Positions 42,839 through 53,881 of a stretch of 64,000 nucleotides of DNA are shown piece by piece. The notes beneath the pieces are model-generated. The model saw nothing but the letters and a program-made list of their open reading frames with translations, was not told the origin of the DNA and did no database searches. A program made the translations under genes and the position numbers. Source of the stretch: Cladopsammia gracilis (lineage: Eukaryota > Cnidaria > Anthozoa > Scleractinia > Dendrophylliidae); contig JAJGOT010000001.1 of the NCBI GenBank assembly GCA_022457155.1, forward strand, positions 186,001-250,000, read 5' to 3'. The first letter of the stretch is position 1; every line of letters starts with the position of its first letter.

Positions 42839-42991
42839 GTCAAATATTATTTACCCGTCGTTAGCCGTCGTTTATATCCGCCATGTTTTCTTCTCCAGTA
42901 CCCAGTACCTACGCGGCCATAACAAAAAGATTGCATGACTTTGTTGCTAATTTATCCCGCCCTCAAAATTTCATTTTGCCAAGACAGTAGT
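42839..42991. promoter_or_regulatory. Bidirectional ARMC7/RAB24 promoter region
   Basis: Only 153 bp separate the two start codons, on opposite strands. CCGCCATGTT at 42878-42887 matches the core of a YY1 site, common in TATA-less housekeeping promoters. No TATA box is apparent. Transcription starts are not determinable from sequence. Confidence 0.65.
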
Positions 42992-45900
42992 ATGGGATCA
43001 AAAGCAGAGAAGAAAATTGTCATTGTGGGAAAATACTGTGTTGGCAAAACCGCTTTGGTTAACAGGTTCACAAAGAACAAATTCAACGAAATATCGCCAT
43101 ACCAACCCGTAAGTATATATGCTACTGTTTTGAATAGTCTGAATAGTGCGTAGTAGCCCGTAGATCCCCGCTATCTCGAACGTCCCAGTATCTCGAACAT
43201 CCCGGTATCTCGAACTGAAACTCCGTTTCCCTTAGTTTTGCTGGCTGTTTTTAGTCATTTACATAGGCTATCCGGCTATTGGGTAAATTGGAATTTTGTA
43301 TTTATCATGGCGAAAAATTAAAATCGCGAAAATGTCGCTGATCTGTATCTCCTCATGCATATATTTAATAAACATATCCAAAACTTCGATGTTAATAAAT
43401 CGCGAAAGATTCGCTCTGTACGGTATATAGTAATGGACCAAAATCTTTATTTGGCACCACTATATATAGCTGTCTCGAATCCGTTTCCCTTGAGAGTTCG
43501 ACATAGCCAGGGTCTACTGTACTCGCTGATGGCCGGCCGTTTGCGGATATGGGCTTATTTCTTTTAATAGAAATCGTAAATACAAGACTTTTGATAGACA
43601 TGTGCACAATAACTCGATTTTTCTCAAGTATATTTAATGAGTGACGAATATTACAGTTATGATTTATTCCTATGCATGCATGTCTTGCTTTAATATATCC
43701 ACTTCCATTTGCACTTGTTCTGAGAAATGTCACGCAACACATTGATCCAATTTTTCATAAACTCGCTAATCACGCAACATCACCAAAGAACGCTCACAAG
43801 GCAGACAAATACTGTACATAGCCTTTTTCTTAAATTTGCTGACTTGTGCAATAGCTTGTATTGTTTTGGAAATTAAAAAAGTTAAAAATGACAAAAGCTA
43901 AAAAAATGACAAAAGCGAAAGAATGAAAAAAACTAAAGATCGCCAAAGTGAATATTTCAGAAAAAAGTTTGTAACCTTAGTGACTGCGACTTCAGCGAAG
44001 AAGATTTACGGTAAAAATACTTGCGAGTACTGCAAAAATTTATTCGAATCCTTGCATTTATTCCTGGGAATGGAGGGCGCGGACTTCCATTTAAACATTA
44101 CGGGATGCTCGTTGGAAATTTAAAAAAAAAAACACCTGATAGTTTTCCGTGACCGTCGTAAATCTCTATCTCGTTATAGCCAAAACTGTGGCGAGAGCTT
44201 AAAAGAAGAGCGCCATAAGCCGTAGCTTGTAAGTGAACCGCCTCATATAACCTCATGTGTTGTGAATAATTAAGGCGAGACTCCACCTGAATGCCATTTT
44301 TCCGCCACTTAACATGGCTTATAATTAATGGAATTATCTCGTTCACGTTTCAAGCAATATTCAAAAACTCTATGCTCATGAATCTATGTTATGGGGTGTT
44401 TTGTAAAGGTTTGGGTGATTTTTGGGTATGTTTGGGAGGAAATAGTTTTTTCTCAAAGGATTGGTAAAATTTAGAGAAATAAGAAATATTGAAGATTTAG
44501 CGAAGTTTTAAAATTAGAATTTGTAGTTAATAATTAACAGATTGACACCAAAATAGTCCACTATCAATCTGGGGTGCTCCTGCGTGGGTATCAATTGTCT
44601 GTTTGTGTTCTAAATATCATTTTATTTCTTCTATCCCTTCTTTAAACCTCTTAAAATTTCATTCAAATTTAGGTTGAGTCCCGCCTTAAATTTACAAACA
44701 AAATCCCAATCTGGAGCCTGATATCACACACTAACCTGAAGCTATCGCTATCTGTAATTACAAAGCTCGTTCATTCCTAATTTTCCACACTGGTTGTCGT
44801 GATGTAACAACTTTACGAGGTCAAATTATATCGATTGTAAGCAGAAATAAAATGTTAATAATTGACCAATTTAATTCTTGTAGACAATAGGTGCTGCTTT
44901 TGTAGCCAAGCAAGTGACTGTGGGTCACGGGAAAAGTGTCACTCTTGGAATATGGGTGAGTAGAGTGGACTTAAGGTGGCTCGACTGGGTTTTTGAGTGA
45001 CGATACCGCTTTGAGAAACTTGTGTACCACCATAAACGATCCAACGGAAAATCAATTGGCACAGCTGTACTAGAGAAAGATTAAAGTTTCAGTTGGGGTA
45101 CGTTTTATCGAAATCGGAGTTGCCATAGCAACGTTATGACGTCTCAGCCTTTTACATAATACCGAATTACTTGTCATCAAGAGATAATTTTGGAAAACGC
45201 TCTCTGGATCTTCGACCTGACGTACTTGTCCTTAGGTCTGCAAAAATTTAAGAATTTCTATGGAAGCGTTTTCGAGAAAATTTCGAGTGAAGTTTTAAGG
45301 TGTTTAAGGAGGCTCGTACCCATTTCTCAAGTCCACACCCTTTCAATTTTAATGGGCCATATCTTTTGTTGTAATGCATAAAAAGACAAGGCACTTTGCA
45401 TGCAAACACACAATACATTGAACTTTATGGGAGTATAGGATTTGTTTACATCGGTGCTTCCATGGCAACGGAATGGTGATCCTCTGAAATTCACAAGTTG
45501 CGGAGTTTCTCTAGATCAAGAGAAATTTTTGTAAAACCCGCTAGTGGACTAATTGATTAGACCATGGGCTTCAACTTGACAAAGTTTGAAAGAAATGTAT
45601 GAGAGCGTTTTCGAAATTTTTAGGGATGAAGTTTTGGGGATTATAAATACAGTGAAAAACATACTATCGACATAATTGCCTAATATCTAAAGAAAATGAT
45701 GCGCGATGGGGATGCAGTTTCATCTCATAGTAGTTTGATTCCATTTGAAATGGTGTGTGAAAAAGTGAGGGAGTTGCTTTGGCCGATTGCAAGAAAGAAG
45801 GATTTGATTAGCGTGCGTTCAGCTGCTCTTGTTGCCATTTTTGTATGTAATTTGGTCTACGCCTACAAATGTGATGATAATTTGGAAACCGCGAGATAAA

Positions 45901-48900
45901 TTTTTTTAAAAATTTGACAATCTCGAGATTGGTCATCAATTTATATGGCCTGCAAGTTTCAAGGACATTGAAGATTTGCAAGGCAATAAAATAGGGCCTC
46001 CAATGTACCAATTTTTTTCCCGCAGAGTTTGTGTTTACATGTGAGCGTCCCATTATTCACGGGTATTGTTTTCAAGTTTCATATGCACGTGCAAAACTTT
46101 ACAAAAAAATTTATTTGCATCGGAACAGAACGCTCGATTGCTTTTCGAAGAATTTTCCGAAACATGCTAATAACTGGCTTGCGTTACGAATAGCAATGAC
46201 CACAGTACTGATGAAGACAACGTCGGAAACGTCACGTTTCATCAAGTGACCTCAAGTGCCGGATGCAGAAATAACACATTTATGATTGTCTCACTCTGGT
46301 TATTTGTTGCAATCGGCGTAGCATCTGTTCCTTATTTAGATATAAAATAGCGCAAAGCAGAATTCTCAGCTAAAATATAAAGTTGTCACGCTGTTCTTGC
46401 GTGTGACATATTAAAGAAGCACTGTTTCTGCATTACGCTTATAAATATGTTCTTCTTGTCCTGTAATTTTAAAGAGACCCTCGGTATGGCTGCATTGCAG
46501 CGTAATAGCGCAAAATCGAGTGCGTAATGTTATTACAATTCTCAAGCCAGCTATTAGCATATTTCGGAAAATTCTTCGGAAAGCAATCGAGCGTTCTGTT
46601 CCGATGCAAATAAATTTTTTGCTAAAGTTTTGCACGTGCATATGAAACTCGAAAACAATACTCGTGAATAATGAGGACGCTCACTTGTAAACACAAAATC
46701 TGCGGGAAAAAATTGGTTCATTGGAGGCCCTATTTTATTGCCTTGCATGTCTTCAATGTCCTTGAAACTTGCAGGCCATATAAATTGATGACCAATCTCG
46801 AGATTGTCAAATTTTTAAAAAAATTTATCTCGCGGTTTCCAAATTATCACCACATTTGTAGGCGTAGACCAAATTACATACAAAAATGGCAACAAGAGCA
46901 GCTGAACGCACGCTAGTCAAATCCTTCTTTCTCGCAATCGGCCAAAGCAACCCCGTCACTTTTTCACACACCATTTCAAATGGAATCAAACTACTATGAG
47001 ATGAAACTGCATCCCCATCGCGCATCATTTTCTTTAGATATTAGCCAATTATGTCGATAGTATGTTTTTCACTGTATTTATAATCCCCAAAACTTCATCC
47101 CTAAAATTTTCGAAAACGCTCTCATACATTTCTTTCAAACTTTGTCAAGTTGAAGCCCATGGTCTAATCAATTAGTCCACTAGCGGGTTTTACAAAAATT
47201 TCTCTTGATCTAGAGAAACTCCGCAACTTGTGAATTTCAGAGGATCACCATTCCGTTGCCATGGAAGCACCGATGTAAACAAATCCTATACTCCCATAAA
47301 GTTCAATGTATTGTGTGTTTGCATGCAAAGTGGCTTGTCTTTTTATGCACTACAACAAAAGATATGGCCCATTAAAATTGAAAGGGTGTGGACTTGAGAA
47401 ATGGGCACGAGCCTCCTTAAATATAACCAAAAACAAAACAATTTTGAAATATTATTTAAAATTATGTCTACAAGGCCTGATGAAATAATTTTTTGGTCTT
47501 AAATGAATTTTATACCATCCAAATACCTTGAGTGAAAATCTCAATGAAATCGTTCCGTTTGAATTTCAGAAATATTGGCTTAAATATGAACTGGCCTGGA
47601 GTATTATTTCGCTTTTATATCCAAAATTGACCCTCACTTATTAAAATAGTGACTATTAATTTGCCTTTTGCGTTACCTGAATAGTGAATTGTATTTATCA
47701 CGTGCAAGCATTATGTGGCTGATTGCATTTAAAACAATTCTGAGAAATTAAACGAGAAGGAGAAGAACGAAGAGTCTTCAACACAACAATAACTTGCCAG
47801 TGATATGGTGAAGCACCGCGCAGAGGGGGGGGGGGGGGGGGGGGGTACGTACTAATGTTAGTTATTAATTCTTTCTGTCACTGACCTTTTATCAGGACAC
47901 TGCAGGTTCAGAACGCTTTGAATCATTGACTCCCTTATACTATCGCGGTGCTGTGGCTGCCATTGTATGTTATGGTAAGCTTTTTAAAATAACTCTTTGA
48001 ACACAGAAAGGTTTCAATTCAAATGAGAGGTTTTACAGTAAGTCTATAGAGAGACACCTTGTCTTTACGTAATTAGATCACTTAACTTCTGTGTTTTTAT
48101 TCATTTTTATACGCAATCTGCAAGGCTTTTCAATAGTATAAGGTTTTTTTGATTTTGTAGATATTTGTATTATTCATGTACTTGTTTTGCCCCGCCCCGA
48201 TTAGCTTTCCAGCTATTTGCAGGGCAAACAAATTATCCAACTCTTCTATTGTTATACTAAGAATAAATTGTTGTTGTTGTAAATTGTATAGAGAGCGGTA
48301 AAGCTTTATAAACATTTCCCGCGTTTCTGAGGTTTTCTGTATTTCACGATTGATGTGTGAAGTTTGGGAAAACGGAGAAGAGCAACATGGAAGCATAGAG
48401 CTGTGTTGTAGCAAATAAGTTTTAACCAATTATTTAGAGCGCACCAAGTGTTACTTTTTGTTTTCTCATGAAAAAAATAGTTTTCAATTAATCAGTGCGC
48501 GTGTAGTTTTTTTAAGATTTAAAAAGATAAGTTACAGTAGTCAGCCCAGAACTGTTAGATCAAACTGATAACAAAACTTCTCCGCTTTCTTTTTATTTAC
48601 AATTCCGCAGATTTAACCGAAGAATCTAGCTTTGACAAAGCCAAGTTCTACATCAACGAATTAAGAGAAAACAATCCGGTGAGTCGATCAGTAGTGATCA
48701 ACAGTGCCTGATCATGCCAGTAACAACAACAACAACAACAATAACAACTTCATTTCAACACGATAGTGATTAAAGTGTTGCCGCTTATGGGGTCGTGCAT
48801 TAAGCTAACTAAAACTTAAACAATAAGTATCGCTAAGTATCGGAAAAACGAAAACGAATCTGTCATACTAGCAGTTGAGCAGTATTCCATTATCACGGCG

Positions 48901-51900
48901 GCACCACAGTTTCTTTAGAAACTAACCTCTTTATTCAGTATTCCGTTATATGACGAGCAAGAGAAGTTTGACAAGTTTTTATGTTTTAACACTGCCAATA
49001 GGAGTTCCCCAATCGTTACATTATAAACAACAATCTTAACACTTCATTCACTTTGTTCCACAGGACTGCAGAGTTTACCTTTGTGGAACTAAATGCGACT
49101 TGATCAGCGCGGGCGAGCAACACAGAGAAGTGTCCTACGACAAAGTCATGGAGTATGGACGAAGTAAGGCAGTGATTTGCTCTTCTTCATGTTAAGTATT
49201 GGATTGCGAGCAAGCTCTATCACTTGGGTTTCGCCCGAAAGCCATAATATACGAGCGGCTGCCTCGCTCTCAGGCACCCTCGTTGCTCTTACGCGGTGCG
49301 CGTGGTGGTGTGGGACGGATGCAGATACACGACGCCCCGCGCACCCTGTTTTCCCGCGCAAGACTGGGGCCTGGCGGGAGGAGGCAGTGCGAGCGTTGAA
49401 GCCACGTGATGAGCTGGCAAAGAAAAGTTGAGTCCTCGTTCCTCTCCATTTGGTCTATAATAGGGTGTCATTTGCCATGAATGGTATGAAGAATTAAGTC
49501 TAGAATGAGAATTGAAACTCTTCCCAACGGAAAAAAATCATCGCGGCAACAGTTGTTGACAGATGGTTTCCATTTAAAAAAAACAATATATTGTTTTAGA
49601 TAGCAAGCCAGGGATAGAGTAGGGATTTTCGGTGTCTAGTCCAGTATCGGGTTGCAAAATCAGCTTAACATGGTCTGGTAATGATTTCAGTGTCCCAACA
49701 ACTTGGTTGGGATACCCTCGAGCAACGTAGATTGTTATCTCAATTAACCTTGTTCTATAAGATACAGTAGCGTTTAATAGGTATCTCATTCCCTCCTGAG
49801 GTCTGTCCGCTACATAGAGCTTCTCGCCTTCCAAATGTCTCCCCTTATCGCCATATCCAAGCTAATTGTAATATATACAAATTTTCATTCTATCCAAGGT
49901 CGATTGTGATATGGAATCAACTGCCTATACATAATTTGCCTTTGCAAAGTAATCTAAATTTTAAATCAATAATTATGCCAACCATTAGATCTATGGTATA
50001 ATTTTGTTTATTTACTAATATATTTATTCATTTGTTATTTTAGGCTTTTTAATATAGTTAACTTAGATTAGCAATTTTATGTAAACTTAGATCTCCTAGT
50101 ATAGTTTTTACTGATTTAGGAGTATTTTATTAAAGCATTAAAACCAGCAGTACACCCCACCCAAAAATATAGGCAGAGTACCAACTCCGGGAAGACCACC
50201 TACGCATTCGTAATTATTGCTGAGTTTATTTGTGGTTTCTCTTCTCTCTTAGGTATAAATGTCGCGACTGTGATTGAAACATCGAGTAAAACAGGACAGA
50301 ATGTGGGTTAGTAAACGATCTCATGCTTAGTTCAATTTGTAATACGTATATACAAAACCATATACCGATTTTTAAATGCCATTTGCCAGTAAACCTTGTC
50401 TAGATTAAATTCTTCACCCATCTGATTGATCAGTTTCGTGGAAAATGATACCCTATTCTAGACCAAAAATCTCTGATTAGTATTCCCTATCCCAGACTAA
50501 ACTGCCTGAAAACCATACCCTTCACAGCGGCACATACCTATATAGCTCATATATAGGAGTACCCCCCGCCCCCCCGGGGGGGGGGGTGGGGGTAATGAAA
50601 ACGAGAAGGATGTAATGTTCATCATGTCACCAGCATGGGTCAAAGAAAAAATCCCCGACAGGAATCGATCCTATGACCTTCCGAACACCGGTCGGATGAT
50701 TCCGATGACATCCGACCGGTGTTCGGAATCATACGACCGGTGTACGGAATCATCCGACCGGTGTGCGAAATTATCCGACCGGTTTACGGAATCATCCGAC
50801 CGGTTTACGGAATCATCCGACTGGTGTTCGGAATCATCCGACCGGTGTACGGAATCATCCGACCGGTGTTCGGAAGGTCATAGGTTCGATTCCTGTCGGG
50901 GGTTTTTCTTTGACCCACGCTCGTGACATGATAAACATTACATCCGATCCAGGGGGGTTGGAAGCCTATCCCATGATGCAACGCAACGAGTTACCCGCGA
51001 CATTTGAAGAAAATAAACAAACTTTTTGTAAAATCTCATATTTTGATGATTTTGCCGGTAGTCTTAAAACATCAGATCCCTCCAGATCCCTCCAGGTTTT
51101 TCACGCTGAATAAAACCATCAAAGTGTGGGCACTTTTCAATGCCTTGAATTGACGGCGAGCTGATTTTGGCGTGGACAAGCAGTTGGATGCTTACGCGTT
51201 CAAGCGCGGGCAAATTTTGTTGACACAATTTTTTCAAGTGGCATTCATTCGCGGTTGCATTGTGGGATAGGCTTCCAAACCCACCCCCCCTTAAAACATC
51301 AGATCCCTCCAGATCCCTCCAGGTTTTTCACACTGAATAAAACCATCAAAGTGTGGGCACTTTTCAATGCCTTGAATTGACAGCGAGCTGATTTTGGCGT
51401 GGACAAACAGTTGGATGCTTACGTGTTCAAGCGCGGGCAAATTTTGTTGACACAATTTTTTCAAGTGGCATTCATTCGCGGTTGCATTGTGGGATAGGCT
51501 TCCAAACCCCCCCCCCCCCCCCCCCCCAGGGTCGAATGCAATGTTCATCATGTCACGAGCGTGGGACAAAGAAAAAGTCCCCGACAGGAATCGAACCTAT
51601 GACCTTCGGCTTCCGGGTTATTTAGAGTTGCATCCCAATGTAAATCCCACATTCCAAAAAATTGCCCCCTGAAAGGAGACATTTGCTCCGGGCGTGCGCA
51701 TTACTAAAATGAACTGTTGCCCACGCACAGTTGAGCTCGAACGGCCTGGGCGCTAGTCCGCGCAAGTCACCAAGATACAGACTAATGGAAGCCAAAATGA
51801 GCTCATTCGAAGCATATTGCGCTGAAAAATGGCAAAAAATGACTAAATCATATTTCCCACCAAAATGTTCACTAGATCCCAGTCTCATCAAAACCGAGTG

Positions 51901-52903
51901 TGGATGTTGCTCAGTGCTTCTAAAGGAGTGTTACGCTCCAAATTATGCTAGCATAACAAGCCTCCTTCACACCAACCACCGCTTTGGGGCTTACCAATAT
52001 GATTTTAACTATAACTAAAAATAACACACGTGCGCATATTTACATCTAGGGGAGCTGTTTCTGAGGATAGCTAAAGACCTACTAGAGGACATATCTCCAG
52101 GTACATACGGGCATTTAGTCTGGTTTTCTTTGTTTATGGTATAAAAATGTAACATTCATCAACTACACTTAACGAGGCAAAAATCAGATTCGAGGTATAG
52201 CGGACCATACTGATGGCGACAGTAGACTTTTACTCAGAGAAAAGAGGCCAGGACAAGTAGTTAAATTGTTTTTTTTATGGAAGGGTAAAATACAGATAGT
52301 TGCTTTCAATAGACCTCTTTAGCTTGTGTTTTATTTTCCCAATGTCGGTCATGTGATGTTCTCAAGGGAATTTGTCCCTTCATAAATTATGCATACATAT
52401 GCTAAGAAGAAAACAAAATTTAAAAGAAACAATTCTCCAGGGTAACATCACATGAACTACATTGGGAAAACAAAACATACAAGCTGAAGAGATTTATTTC
52501 AGTTACATTCGCAACAGAATCATACTCGACCTCGTTTCCAGGGAATCTCTTCTAGGGTCCAGGAGCCCCGGAGTCCAACTTATTTTACAACCAAAATAAG
52601 CTCCGAAACCCTCCCCCACCCTTTTTATCCCGTCTCCCCTCTCTTCCACTCCCCCCTCCTTACGAGCAAATCTGGTTCCGCTTCTGCATTCCCACGTCTA
52701 TCATCGATAGTCAGCGGAACGAGAGCCAATCAAATTCGCGGATTTACATAATATTATGACTTCGGCAATTACCGACTAACTTGATACTCTGTACTGCCCC
52801 TTATACATATACAGGTGACTTAGAGAAGTCATCGGACAAGTTTGGCTTGGAAGACACTTGGCAAAACGGCCTAAGGGGAATCCCTTGTGGATGCAAACGT
52901 TGA
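42992..52903 (+). CDS. RAB24: Ras-related protein Rab-24
   Basis: Eight exons: 42992-43108, 44884-44955, 47896-47974, 48611-48678, 49064-49163, 50253-50306, 52050-52100 and 52815-52903. They give 209 residues (human 203). The order is P-loop GKYCVGKT, switch [24 protein letters not shown], then [22 protein letters not shown] (guanine specificity) and [10 protein letters not shown]. As in vertebrate Rab24, the usual catalytic Gln after DTAG is Ser, which in that protein goes with low GTPase activity. The C-terminus CGCKR offers a Cys-X-Cys prenylation site. Rab24 acts in autophagosome clearance and endosomal degradation. An in-frame ATG at 42935 would add 19 residues that no family member has; I prefer 42992. 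Confidence 0.94.
43158..43519. mobile_element. Pogo/Tigger-like MITE in RAB24 intron 1
   Basis: CGTAGATCCCCGCTATCTCGAAC at the left (positions 43160-43182) pairs imperfectly with GTTCGACATAGCCAGGGTCTACT near the right end (43497-43518). Tandem words TATCTCGAAC follow the left end. Confidence 0.55.
43520..44883. other. Rest of RAB24 intron 1
   Basis: AT-rich intronic DNA. No further exon or defined repeat is recognised before the acceptor TTCTTGTAG at 44883. Confidence 0.5.
44970..45303. mobile_element. Diverged relative of the TTAA foldback, truncated by copy 2
   Basis: Starts TTAA-GGTGGCTCGACTGGG. It keeps the order seen in the intact foldback arm (GCCATAGCAACG, AAAACGCTCTC, GGAAGCGTTTTCGAGAAAAT, GTGAAGTTTT) but with heavy divergence. 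It stops where the intact element begins. Confidence 0.55.
45304..47420. mobile_element. 2.1-kb TTAA-flanked foldback element, copy 2 (RAB24 intron 2)
   Basis: Same termini and arms as 16974-19092, only 2 bp shorter and nearly identical. Its 361-bp centre (46182-46542) is in the opposite orientation relative to copy 1. Since the arms are mirror images, this means insertion in the other orientation, or inversion of the centre. Confidence 0.88.
47825..47848. repeat. Poly-G run in RAB24 intron 2
   Basis: Pure run of about 22 G just upstream of exon 3. Runs of this kind often assemble or sequence poorly. Confidence 0.8.
49250..49440. other. CG-rich patch in RAB24 intron 5
   Basis: Locally CG-rich with many CpG, open in three frames by composition. 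It is unlike the AT-rich intron around it and probably part of an unrecognised insertion. Confidence 0.35.
49880..50140 (+). pseudogene. LINE 3' end fragment in RAB24 intron 5
   Basis: A short frame reading SIVIWNQLP...NLNFKS is the typical last segment of CR1/L2-like LINE reverse transcriptases, followed by an AT-rich tail. Only the extreme C-terminus is present. Confidence 0.45.
50440..50590 (-). mobile_element. Partial copy of the GGGGGTACTCC MITE in RAB24 intron 6
   Basis: GATACCCTATTCTAGACC, GGCACATACCTATATAG and the final AGGAGTACCCCCC match the 30042-30388 element in reverse, with only one end kept. Confidence 0.55.
50640..50930. repeat. 21-bp tandem array bounded by inverted tRNA-like segments
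   Basis: About eight copies of ATCCGACCGGTGTTCGGAATC-like units (one base variants). The left border CCCCGACAGGAATCGATCCT is the complement of the right border AGGTTCGATTCCTGTCGGGG. GGTTCGATTCC is a perfect match to the B-box/T-arm of tRNA genes. Confidence 0.8.
51066..51507 (+). repeat. Tandem duplication with 227-bp period
   Basis: Copies start AAAACATCAGATCCCTCC at 51066 and 51293. They differ at only a few positions and both end GATAGGCTTCCAAAC followed by a C run (51508-51527). Confidence 0.92.
51535..51625 (-). repeat. tRNA-like segment, second copy
   Basis: CCCCGACAGGAATCGAACCT followed by ATGACCTTCGG reads, on the minus strand, as a tRNA-like 3' half with B box. It resembles the borders of the 21-bp array. 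It is probably the same transposon or SINE family and not a tRNA gene. Confidence 0.5.
51648..51925 (-). repeat. Dispersed repeat, inverted copy in RAB24 intron 6
   Basis: Reverse complement of the 6512-6782 repeat in PLAC8a intron 2, with moderate divergence. The 95-codon frame over it lies in repeat DNA. Confidence 0.7.
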
Positions 52904-53881
52904 GTGAATATTTCATCACCTTGAATAAATGACTGTAAAACATCAAGAGCTTGCATCGATCCGTCCTTCATTTCGGTAAGCTGAAACGTCGGACGAGGAA
53001 TTTTAGTTTCAAGATCTAGTACCAGAAGAAATAAAGCGTTCATTAAGTCGCCATTGTAGTGACAGAAGCTAAACACTGTCCTGTTGACACAGTGCTTGCA
53101 GAAACAGAAAAGGAGCGAAGTCTTAATATCGTACCCAGTCTGCAGGATGCGATTGGCGAAAGTCCCATTTCCAAGAATTAACTGAAGAGAAGAAGTTGCT
53201 GAGCAACCTGGAAAGGGGGGAATATCAGGAATCATGGGCTTTTGAAAATATGAATTAGAAGCTTGAATACTTTAATAATTCGAATGCTAGTAAAAAACAA
53301 AACAGTGTGTATACGCAAAGAAATACATTTGGAATTCACCAGTTCATGTTCATGTTCTTCTGGACAAAGTGCACTGCCCGTAAGAGGGGTGTCTGTATAA
53401 TGGAGATCTACAGAAATTTAAATTGTAGAGTAGCAGTTAGAAGTCATTTTTATTGAAATTGATAAAAAAAACTTTTCCGCACAATGATAATCATGGCGCC
53501 TTCGTTTGTGCAATGGGAGGGCCAAGATAAGTGAAACCTAAGATACATTTTTTACAAGTAAAATTCTCACTATGTCTTGCCTGGGAAGTCGTTCTATTGT
53601 GGTGTAAAAATAGTGATTTTTTTCTACATTAAATAAAACACCACAATTTATACAAATGTTTCACGTATGGATGAAGAATATCCTAACTAGATTCCTACAT
53701 AGTGTTACTCTACGCAAGTAAACGAATCTTGCATACGAACTAACTCTTTTCCGGCAGGACTTGACCCCCTAACTTGTGGGACTCATGATCCATTGCTCTT
53801 CCGATTGAGATACCAAGGACAGATGTTACGGTAAATGAATCGACAAACCAAGGCACCATTTCTCATCTCTAGAGTCGAACT
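52904..53881. other. Convergent RAB24/DDX47 intergenic region
   Basis: 978 bp between stop codons, holding both 3' UTRs. AATAAA-type signals are present, for example near 53631. No other gene seen. Confidence 0.6.

Noticed and set aside
51731..52018. 95-codon frame as a Cys-containing protein
   Set aside because: It lies in the dispersed repeat shared with 6512-6782, where the frame is not kept.
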